The notes under the pieces: generated by a model
Seen by the model: only the letters and a program-made list of their open reading frames with translations
Told to the model about the DNA's origin: nothing
The model's database searches: none
Translations under genes and position numbers: made by a program
Shown here: positions 57,029-64,000 of the stretch, in pieces
How the letters are laid out: every line of letters begins with the position of its first letter
Numbering within the stretch: position 1 is the stretch's first letter
Assembly: GCA_021325655.1 (NCBI GenBank)
Contig: JAJPGT010000095.1
Location: forward strand, 30,277-94,276
Source: Pseudomonadota bacterium
Lineage (GTDB): Bacteria > Chloroflexota > UBA6077 > JAJPGT01
Reading direction: 5' to 3'
Length of the DNA stretch: 64,000 nt

Positions 57029-58027
57029 ATGGCATCCCCTGTTCAGATGAAGACCCTCCTGGAGGCTGGGGTCCACTTCGGGCATCAAACCCGTCGCTGG
57101 GACCCGCGGATGCGCCCGTTCATCTTCACCGAGCGCAACGGCATCCACATCATTGATCTCCAGCAGACAGTCCGCCGCCTGGAAGAGGCCATGGCCTACG
57201 TGCGTGACCTGGCCGCGCGCGGTGGAGTGCTCCTGTTCGTCGGGACCAAGAAACAGGCCCAGGAGACGATCGAGGAAGAGGCGCGCCGCTGCGGGATGCC
57301 GTTCGTCAACCAGCGCTGGATGGGCGGGATGCTCACCAACTTCCAGACGATCCTATCGCGGATTCGCCGCATGGAGGAGCTGGAGCAGCAGCGCGAGCGA
57401 GGCGACTTCGACTATCTCCCGAAGAAGGAGGCCGCCAAGCTGGAGGACGAGCTGGAGAAGCTCCACCGGCTGCTCGGCGGTCTCTCCAGGCGCTACAAGC
57501 TGCCCGACGCGGTCTTCATCGTCGACCCGCACCGCGAGCAGAACGCGGTGAAGGAGGCGCGGCGGATGGAGATCCCCATCGTCGCGATGGTGGACACCAA
57601 CTGCAACCCGGATGAGATCGACTACCCGATCCCGGCCAACGACGACGCGATTCGGGCGATCCGGCTGATCACCGGGAAGATCGCCGACGCGGTGATCGAG
57701 GGGCAGCAGCACCGCGAGGCGGTGCTGGCTGGCGTCGAGGCCGGCGAGGAGGGCGAGTCCGAGGAGGCGAAGCCGATCGACGTCGCCGCGGCGAGCGACC
57801 TGGAGGCGATGTTCCAGGCGCGAGAGGCGGCGGCGCAGGCCACGACTGCGCCGGAGCCGACCCCGGTGAACGAGATAGCGTCGCCCGTGGCCGATCTGGC
57901 ATCGCAGGAGGTGGAGGCAGAAAGCATGACATCCGCGGTGACGGCGGCGGCCCCGGCGGCGCGCGGGGGGGAAGAAGCGCCCGAGGTGTCGGAGTCTGCT
58001 AGCGAGGAGCTGCGCGAGGGCGAGTAG
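57029..58027 (+). CDS. rpsB: ribosomal protein S2
   Basis: 332 aa. Residues 1-225 are a normal S2 core ([56 protein letters not shown]). The last hundred or so residues form an acidic, Ala/Glu-rich, low-complexity tail ([19 protein letters not shown]) absent from most S2 proteins. ATG 57029 is used; TTG 57017 is upstream in frame. It heads rpsB-tsf-pyrH-frr-uppS-cdsA-dxr-rseP-ispG, the classical order. A structured leader precedes it. Confidence 0.96.
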   Translation: MASPVQMKTLLEAGVHFGHQTRRWDPRMRPFIFTERNGIHIIDLQQTVRRLEEAMAYVRDLAARGGVLLFVGTKKQAQETIEEEARRCGMPFVNQRWMGGMLTNFQTILSRIRRMEELEQQRERGDFDYLPKKEAAKLEDELEKLHRLLGGLSRRYKLPDAVFIVDPHREQNAVKEARRMEIPIVAMVDTNCNPDEIDYPIPANDDAIRAIRLITGKIADAVIEGQQHREAVLAGVEAGEEGESEEAKPIDVAAASDLEAMFQAREAAAQATTAPEPTPVNEIASPVADLASQEVEAESMTSAVTAAAPAARGGEEAPEVSESASEELREGE

Positions 58028-58093
58028 CCGGGCAGTGGCAACAGTACAGCAGTGCGAGGCGGCGGCCTCGGCACAGAGTTCGGAGGGAGCATT

Positions 58094-58591
58094 TTGGCGG
58101 TAACGACTGAGCAGGTCAAGCAGCTCCGGGAGGCGACCGGCGCCGGGATCATGGATTGCCGACGGGCGCTGGAGCAGACCGGGGGCAACCTGGAGGAGGC
58201 GCGCGAGATTCTGCGGCGGCAGGGGCTCGCCTCCGTGGAGAAGAAGAAGAGCCGCGAGGCGCGCCAGGGGCTGGTCGACGCGTACATCCACGCGGGCGGT
58301 CGCATTGGAGCGATGGTCGAGGTCAACTGCGAGACGGACTTTGTCGCTCGAACCGACCAGTTCCGCACGCTGGCGCGCGAGCTGGCGATGCAGGTCGCGG
58401 CGATGAACCCGAGCCGGGTGGGCAACGAAGAGACCGATGGGCAAGTGTCTGAGGACAGCGTTGCACTGCTTGACCAGCCGTGGATCCGCGACCCCAGCAA
58501 GACGATTCGAGACCTAGTGAACGAGACGATCGCCCAGGTGGGCGAAAATGTCGTCGTCCGCCGCTTCGCTCGTTTCGAGCTCGGCGGCTAG
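58094..58591 (+). CDS. tsf: elongation factor Ts, short form
   Basis: 165-aa GTP/GDP exchange factor for EF-Tu. The N-terminal UBA-like domain ([20 protein letters not shown]) and the TDFVAR motif ([15 protein letters not shown]) are intact. The second subdomain is short, ending with [20 protein letters not shown] and [11 protein letters not shown]. It is shorter than the usual 195-300 residues, as in thermophile short forms. The start is TTG 58094, with GGAGGGAGC seven bases ahead. An upstream extension of the frame lacks family similarity. It follows rpsB by 66 bases. Confidence 0.93.
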   Translation: MAVTTEQVKQLREATGAGIMDCRRALEQTGGNLEEAREILRRQGLASVEKKKSREARQGLVDAYIHAGGRIGAMVEVNCETDFVARTDQFRTLARELAMQVAAMNPSRVGNEETDGQVSEDSVALLDQPWIRDPSKTIRDLVNETIAQVGENVVVRRFARFELGG

Positions 58592-58601
58592 CGGCGACGT
58601 C

Positions 58602-59327
58602 ATGGCCGATGCAGCCGAGCTCCGCTACCGCCGGGTGCTGCTTAAGCTGAGCGGCCAGTCCATGCAGGGCGACCGCCAGTTCGGCATCGACCACCAGGTC
58701 GTCAGCTACATGGCCTCGCAGGTCGCCGACCTGGTTCGGATCGGCGTGGAGGTGGCCGTAGCGGTCGGTGGGGGCAACATCTGGCGGGGCGAGGCCGCGG
58801 CCGCGGCGGGGATGGACCGCACGACGGCTGACTACGTCGGAATGCTGGCGACGGTGATGAACGCGCTGACCTTGCAGTTCGCCGTCGAGCAGATCGGGGT
58901 GCAGACGCGGGTTCTGTCGGCGATCGCGATGACGGAGATCGCGGAGCCGTACATCCGGCGCCGCGCGGTGCGCCACCTGGAGAAGGGCCGGGTAGTGATC
59001 TTCGCCGCCGGGACCGGCAATCCCTATTTCACCGTGGATACCGCGGCAGCGCTGCGCGCGCTGGAGATCGATGCCGACGTGCTGCTGATGGCGAAGAACG
59101 GCGTCGACGGCGTCTACGATGCCGACCCGCGCACTACCCCGGGGGCACGAAAGTTCACCCGGCTGGGCTACATGGAGGCGCTCCAGCTTGGCCTGGAGGT
59201 TATGGACAGCACCGCGCTGTCGTTGTGCATGGACAACCGGCTCCCGATTATTGTCTTCGACCTGCGCAATCCCGAGAATCTTCAGCGGATTGTCCGCGGT
59301 GAGCAGGTGGGCACGCTCGTGTACTGA
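58602..59327 (+). CDS. pyrH: UMP kinase
   Basis: 241 aa of the amino acid kinase fold, forming UDP from UMP and ATP. Motifs are [39 protein letters not shown] and [19 protein letters not shown], then [16 protein letters not shown] 58602 lies 10 bases after tsf. There is no strong ribosome site, consistent with coupling to tsf. UMP kinase is a hexamer regulated by GTP and UTP in other bacteria; nothing here contradicts that. Confidence 0.97.
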   Translation: MADAAELRYRRVLLKLSGQSMQGDRQFGIDHQVVSYMASQVADLVRIGVEVAVAVGGGNIWRGEAAAAAGMDRTTADYVGMLATVMNALTLQFAVEQIGVQTRVLSAIAMTEIAEPYIRRRAVRHLEKGRVVIFAAGTGNPYFTVDTAAALRALEIDADVLLMAKNGVDGVYDADPRTTPGARKFTRLGYMEALQLGLEVMDSTALSLCMDNRLPIIVFDLRNPENLQRIVRGEQVGTLVY

Positions 59328-59373
59328 GCGTCTCAGCCGCGTGGACGCGGCGGCGCGTGAAGAGGAGGCAGGT

Positions 59374-59930
59374 ATGGTTGACAAGGTTTTGAGCTCCTGC
59401 GAGCACCGAATGCACACGGCCGTAGACATCCTGAAGCGCGAGCTCGCTTCGATCCGCGCCGGCCGCGCCAGCCCGGCGCTGGTGGAGCGGCTTCAAGTAG
59501 ACTACTTCGGCACGCCCACCCCGTTGGCTCAGTTGGCAACCGTGAGTGTTCCCGAGCCGCGGATGCTGCTGATCCAGCCGTGGGACAAGACTCAGGTCAA
59601 CGCGATCGCCAAGGCGATTCAGAAATCGGATCTCGGGCTCAATCCCTCCACCGATTCGAACGTTGTCCGGCTGGTGCTGCCGCCGCTGACCGAGGAGCGC
59701 CGAAAGGAGCTGGTGAAGCAGGTGCACAAACGCGCGGAGGAGGCCAAGGTAGCGATTCGCAACTGTCGCCGCGACGCCCAGGACGAGTTGAAGAAGCTCC
59801 AGAAGGAGCAGCACCTGTCTGAGGATGAGGTGAAGCGGGCCCAGGAGCGACTGCAGAAGCTGACCGACGCGGCGATCGCTCAGGTGGACGAGGCGGCACA
59901 GCGGAAGGAGCGCGAGGTCCTCGAGGTGTG

Positions 59931-59931
<1 letters not shown>
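59374..59931 (+). CDS. frr: ribosome recycling factor
   Basis: 185 aa, normal length. Two-domain RRF pattern: helix 1 (ILKRELASIRAGRASPALVE), the beta domain (VDYFGTPTPLAQLATVSVPE, LLIQPWDKTQVNAIAKAIQK) and the C-terminal helices (NVVRLVLPPLTEERRKELVK). It splits post-termination ribosomes with EF-G. GAGGAGG precedes ATG 59374. Its stop shares a base with the uppS start codon region, so the two are coupled. Confidence 0.97.
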
Positions 59932-60659
<728 letters not shown>

Positions 60660-60693
60660 GCCTGCCGCACTCGGGTCCGCGCGGAGCGAAACC

Positions 60694-61497
60694 ATGCTTG
60701 GACAGCGTCTGGCGACCGCTGCTATCGGCGGTCCGCTGCTGCTGGCGCTCGTGGTGATCGGCGGCGTCCCATTGGTTGTTGTCACTGCTCTCGCCGCAGC
60801 CTATGGCAGCCATGAGCTGCGGGCGATGCTGCGCCGGGCCGGCTACGCGCCTTCCGGGCTGGTCATGATCCCGCTCTCCGCAGCCCTGCCACTGCTGGCC
60901 TGGGATGGCTGGGCGGCGCTCGAGCCACTGGTCCTGGGGCTGGCGGTCGTCTGCACCCTGGCGCTCGCGCTGGCGCGGGGAGGGCGGTGGAGCGCGCCGG
61001 ACTGGGCCTTTACCCTGGCAGGTCCTCTGCTGGTCGGCGGGCTGCTGCGGCTGCTTGTTGCCCTGCGTCTGCGCTCCGACGGGCTCTGGTGGCTGCTGGC
61101 GGTGGTGCTCGGCACCTGGATCTCCGACACCGCGGCCTACACTGCGGGAAGACTGTTCGGGCGCCATCTGCTTGCGCCGACGATCAGTCCGAAGAAGACG
61201 GTCGAAGGCCTGGTTGGCTCGCTGGTGGCCACCCCGCTCGCGCTCGTCCTGCTTGCGCTGCTGGTGCCCGTCGTTGGAGTGCGCAGCCCGATGTCGGCAC
61301 CGGCAGCGCTGGGGGCTGGCCTGCTGCTGGCCCTGGCCGCGACCCTGGGCGACCTGGCCGAGTCGCTGATCAAGCGGCAGTGTGGGGTGAAGGACTCCGG
61401 CGCGGTGTTTCCCGGCCACGGCGGGCTGCTGGACCGTGTCGATAGCCTCCTGTTCGCCGGCGTGGCGGGTTACGGCGTGGCGCTCGTGGTACGCTGA
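60694..61497 (+). CDS. cdsA: phosphatidate cytidylyltransferase
   Basis: 267-aa integral membrane enzyme making CDP-diacylglycerol. About seven hydrophobic segments are present, and the family signature KDSGAVFPGHGGLLDRVDSL lies near the C-terminus, with SDTAAYTAGRLFG and PTISPKKTVEG before it. GGAG precedes ATG 60694, 34 bases after uppS. It lies four bases upstream of dxr. The order uppS-cdsA-dxr-rseP is the standard one. Confidence 0.96.
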   Translation: MLGQRLATAAIGGPLLLALVVIGGVPLVVVTALAAAYGSHELRAMLRRAGYAPSGLVMIPLSAALPLLAWDGWAALEPLVLGLAVVCTLALALARGGRWSAPDWAFTLAGPLLVGGLLRLLVALRLRSDGLWWLLAVVLGTWISDTAAYTAGRLFGRHLLAPTISPKKTVEGLVGSLVATPLALVLLALLVPVVGVRSPMSAPAALGAGLLLALAATLGDLAESLIKRQCGVKDSGAVFPGHGGLLDRVDSLLFAGVAGYGVALVVR

Positions 61498-61501
61498 AGC
61501 C

Positions 61502-62656
61502 ATGAAGCAGATCGCCCTGCTCGGCTGTAGCGGCTCCATTGGACGGCAGACGCTCGATGTCGTCGCGTGGCACCCCGACCAGTTCCGCCTGGTCGCGCTC
61601 GCTGCGCGCAGCGACAGCCCGATCTTTCGCGAGCAGGTATATCGACACCGACCGGCGCTGGCGGTGGTGACCGAGGGGACGGAGCCGGGCTGGGAGCCCG
61701 AGGGGGTGCGGCTGGCGGTGGGCGAGGCGGGCCTGTTGGAGGCGGCGACGCTGCCAGAGGCAGATATCGTCGTCGTCGCTACCTCCGGCCGGGTTGGCCT
61801 GCGGCCTACCCTGGCCGCCCTGGCTACCAGCACGCCGGTGGCGCTGGCCAACAAGGAGGCGCTCGTCACCGCTGGGCACCTCGTCATGCGCACGGCACGG
61901 GAGAGCGGCGCGGCGGTACTGCCCGTGGACAGCGAGCACTCCGCGGTCTGGCAGTGCCTGCTCGGTGAGCAGCCCGAGCAGGTGCGCTCCATCACCCTGA
62001 CCGCCTCCGGCGGGGCGCTGCGCGACCTCCCGCTAGAGATGCTCCCGACAGTGACGCCCGAGCAGGCGCTGCGCCACCCGAACTGGCGCATGGGGCCGAA
62101 GATCACGGTGGACAGCGCGACGCTAATGAATAAGGGGCTGGAGGTGCTGGAAGCCGCCTGTCTGTTTGGCCTGGAGCTCCGCCAGATCGAGGTGGTGCTG
62201 CACCGCGAGAGTATCGTCCACGCACTTGTCCAGTTCGTCGACGGGGCGGTGAAGGCGCAGCTCGCGGCGCCGGACATGCGACTGCCCATCATGTACGCGC
62301 TCTCCTATCCCGCCCGGCTGCCAGCACCCGTGGAGTCGCTCGATCTCGTCGCGCTCGGCAAGCTCAGCTTCGCGGCGGTGGATCCCCGCCGCTATCCGTG
62401 CCTTGAGCTAGCATACGAAGCCGGACGACGGGGTGGGACGTACCCGGCGGTGCTGAATGCGAGCAATGAAGAGGCGGTCCACCTGTTCCTGAACGGGGCG
62501 ATCGGCTTCTGCGAGATCGCCCGGCTGGTCGAGCGTGCCCTGGAACGGCACGTGCCTATTCATGAGCCGGGCCTGGACGACATCCTCGAGGCGGATGCCT
62601 GGGCTCGTCGCTTTGCGCTCGATCAGGGGTTGCTGAGCGCCACCAGGACCAATTAG
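61502..62656 (+). CDS. dxr: 1-deoxy-D-xylulose 5-phosphate reductoisomerase
   Basis: 384 aa. NADPH motif LLGCSGSIGRQTLDVV, then ANKEALVTAG, PVDSEHSAVWQCL and the substrate/metal site ITLTASGGALRDLP; MNKGLEVLEAACLF and HRESIVHALVQFVDG are family signatures. It makes methyl-erythritol phosphate in the MEP pathway. ATG 61502 is four bases after cdsA. ispG, a later MEP enzyme, follows rseP at the window end, so two MEP genes are in one run. Confidence 0.97.
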   Translation: MKQIALLGCSGSIGRQTLDVVAWHPDQFRLVALAARSDSPIFREQVYRHRPALAVVTEGTEPGWEPEGVRLAVGEAGLLEAATLPEADIVVVATSGRVGLRPTLAALATSTPVALANKEALVTAGHLVMRTARESGAAVLPVDSEHSAVWQCLLGEQPEQVRSITLTASGGALRDLPLEMLPTVTPEQALRHPNWRMGPKITVDSATLMNKGLEVLEAACLFGLELRQIEVVLHRESIVHALVQFVDGAVKAQLAAPDMRLPIMYALSYPARLPAPVESLDLVALGKLSFAAVDPRRYPCLELAYEAGRRGGTYPAVLNASNEEAVHLFLNGAIGFCEIARLVERALERHVPIHEPGLDDILEADAWARRFALDQGLLSATRTN

Positions 62657-62767
62657 CGTTTCTGGCTATGCCCGGCTGATACCATGCAGGTGTATCCGTC
62701 GTGGTCCGGTTCGGTGCCGGCGCGGTGGAGCCAGCGCCTGCAAGAGCGCGTAACTTGAAATCGCGCG

Positions 62768-63856
62768 GTGAGTATGGACCTGCAACTGCTAGCCATCATC
62801 CCGATCCTGAGCCTGCTGCTCGTCGCTCATGAGCTGGGGCATTTCTTCACTGCCCGGCGAGCGGGTATCACCGTCGAGGAGTTTGGGATCGGCCTGCCGC
62901 CGCGCCTGTTCGGCATCCGCCGTGGTGGCATCTTGTACTCCATCAACCTGATCCCGTTCGGCGCATTCGTCCGCATGCTCGGGGAGGAGGACCCAACGGC
63001 TCCGGGCAGCTTCGCCCGAAAGCCGAAGCTGGTGCGGGGCATCGTCTTGTCCGCGGGCTCGTTTATGAACTTTCTGCTGGCCGTGGCGGTCTTCAGTATC
63101 GCGTTCATGACCGGGGTGCCCGATGTGGTGGAGGTGACCGCGACGCGGGTGGTCAGCGTCGCGGACGGCTCGCCCGCGCAGCAGGCCGGGCTGCGGCCAG
63201 GGGACATCATCGACACCATCAACGGCCAGAAGGCGGTGCCGGTCGAGAACGTCCGCCAGGTGACCAACCAGAACCTGGGCAAGCCGGTGACGCTGGACGT
63301 AATCCGTGATGGGCAGCACCTGACGATTACCGTGACCCCGCGCGCGAACCCTCCGGAAGGGCAGGGGGCGCTGGGCGTCGCGATCCAGCCGGAGGGCCGG
63401 ATCGGGATGCGAACGTATGGATTGTTCGAGTCGCTCTGGCGCGGCTTCGAGGCCTCGGTCGGCGTCGTCCTCACCACGCTGGCGATCCCGGTTCTGCTGC
63501 TGAAGGGCCTGATCCCGGCCGAGGCGGCGCGGCCCATCGGGCTGCCCGGCATGGCCGAGCTGGCCTCGCAGGCGGCGAGCGTGTCGGTGGAGACGGGGCG
63601 CTGGTTTCCGATCCTCTCGCTCACCGGCTACATTAGCGCGGGGCTCTCGCTGGCCAACATGCTGCCGCTGCCAGCGCTGGACGGTGGGCGGCTCCTGTTT
63701 GTCGTGATCGAAGCGATCCGCGGCCGGCGCATCTCGCCCGAGAAAGAGGCGGCGGTGCACTTCGTCGGCCTGGTGGCGCTGCTGGCGCTGATGATCCTGA
63801 TCTCGCTGAACGATCTCGCCTCGCCGCTCCCGAAGATCGACTGGGGAGTGCGCTAG
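62768..63856 (+). CDS. rseP: RseP-type intramembrane site-2 protease
   Basis: 362 aa. TM1 contains VAHELGHFFTARRAG with zinc ligands His21 and His25 and Glu22. A PDZ domain is at about 118-195 (VADGSPAQQAGLRPGDIID). The second metal motif LPLPALDGGRLLFVVIEAIR lies near residue 305. It cleaves anti-sigma factors or signal-peptide remnants inside the membrane. GTG 62768 or ATG 62774 can be the start; neither has a strong ribosome site. A 111-base gap separates it from dxr. ispG begins three bases after its stop. Confidence 0.95.
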   Translation: MSMDLQLLAIIPILSLLLVAHELGHFFTARRAGITVEEFGIGLPPRLFGIRRGGILYSINLIPFGAFVRMLGEEDPTAPGSFARKPKLVRGIVLSAGSFMNFLLAVAVFSIAFMTGVPDVVEVTATRVVSVADGSPAQQAGLRPGDIIDTINGQKAVPVENVRQVTNQNLGKPVTLDVIRDGQHLTITVTPRANPPEGQGALGVAIQPEGRIGMRTYGLFESLWRGFEASVGVVLTTLAIPVLLLKGLIPAEAARPIGLPGMAELASQAASVSVETGRWFPILSLTGYISAGLSLANMLPLPALDGGRLLFVVIEAIRGRRISPEKEAAVHFVGLVALLALMILISLNDLASPLPKIDWGVR

Positions 63857-63859
63857 CGC

Positions 63860-64000
63860 ATGGCTGACCTCGCCATACTCGACCCGCGCCCAGCTTCGGC
63901 CGTGAGTGACCTTCCCTACGTCGCCAGCCCCTTCCACTACCGGCGGCGGGTGACGCGGGAGGTGAAGGTGGGGGACGTAGGGATCGGCGGCGATAACCCA
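63860..64000 (+). CDS. ispG: 4-hydroxy-3-methylbut-2-enyl diphosphate synthase, N-terminal fragment (3' end outside window)
   Basis: 47 codons are visible. After a variable N-terminus the sequence [20 protein letters not shown] is the start of the GcpE/IspG TIM-barrel domain. The iron-sulfur cluster cysteines lie beyond the window. It begins three bases after the rseP stop. With dxr it represents the MEP pathway in this operon. Confidence 0.85.
   Translation, partial: MADLAILDPRPASAVSDLPYVASPFHYRRRVTREVKVGDVGIGGDNP

Overview
The window is about 64 kb of very GC-rich bacterial chromosome, densely packed with genes on both strands. I see no complete mobile element, tRNA, rRNA or CRISPR array. 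Gene content suggests a thermophilic Chloroflexota relative, with the Thermomicrobia / Sphaerobacter type as my best guess. The supporting points are a Thermus-like zinc-containing GlyRS and PheS, a short EF-Ts, a PdtaS/PdtaR-type ANTAR two-component pair, a quinol-type NO reductase and a poxvirus-like topoisomerase IB. This assignment comes from memory of gene families and was not checked by any search.

Region 1 (1-4.2 kb) looks like accessory or stress genes: the end of topoisomerase IB, a YghA-like SDR divergent from an SRPBCC protein, and two unknown genes (a multi-pass membrane protein and a small acidic protein). Region 2 (4.2-12.7 kb) is amino-acid and 2-oxo-acid catabolism: 2-hydroxyacid dehydrogenase, SDR, leucine dehydrogenase, divergent P5C dehydrogenase-like ALDH, FAD amine oxidoreductase, two small unknown proteins, and an E1 alpha/beta pair. 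Region 3 (12.7-17.7 kb) has small membrane proteins, a decayed monooxygenase fragment, a cytochrome P450 and the PdtaS/PdtaR pair. Region 4 (17.5-21.4 kb) is lipA, E2 and a second E1 beta without its own E1 alpha. This would connect leucine dehydrogenase products to branched-chain acyl-CoA.

Region 5 (21.4-27.3 kb) holds a methyltransferase, a GerW-like protein, an RraA-like protein, and a tightly coupled PASTA kinase / gamma-carbonic anhydrase / 3-methyladenine glycosylase run. Region 6 (27.5-34.7 kb, minus strand) is the core operon rpmI-rplT-pheS-pheT-cvpA-mutS2, with a promoter and an attenuator-like hairpin in its leader. Region 7 (34.7-38 kb) is a qNOR gene whose stop overlaps the start of an unknown membrane protein; that protein carries a transposase-like four-cysteine zinc domain. 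Between regions 6 and 7 lie a 20-bp perfect palindrome and a 12-bp tandem repeat.

Region 8 (38.2-64 kb, plus strand) is housekeeping: greA-lysS-serS-glyS-ppdK-dgt-dnaG-rpoD, a beta-lactamase-fold hydrolase, alaS, a baseplate-J-like membrane protein and mltG. It ends with rpsB-tsf-pyrH-frr-uppS-cdsA-dxr-rseP-ispG, which joins translation, ribosome recycling, undecaprenyl phosphate, phospholipid and MEP isoprenoid synthesis.

Many promoters can be proposed from TATAAT/TATACT-like boxes, several with TGn extensions. GC-rich hairpins without long U runs are common at gene ends. The items most worth following up are the qNOR-linked zinc membrane protein and its upstream operators, the rpmI leader attenuator, the rpsB leader fold, the 17-bp inverted repeat at the dgt start, the orphan E1 beta, and the unknown pair at 2.6-4.2 kb.
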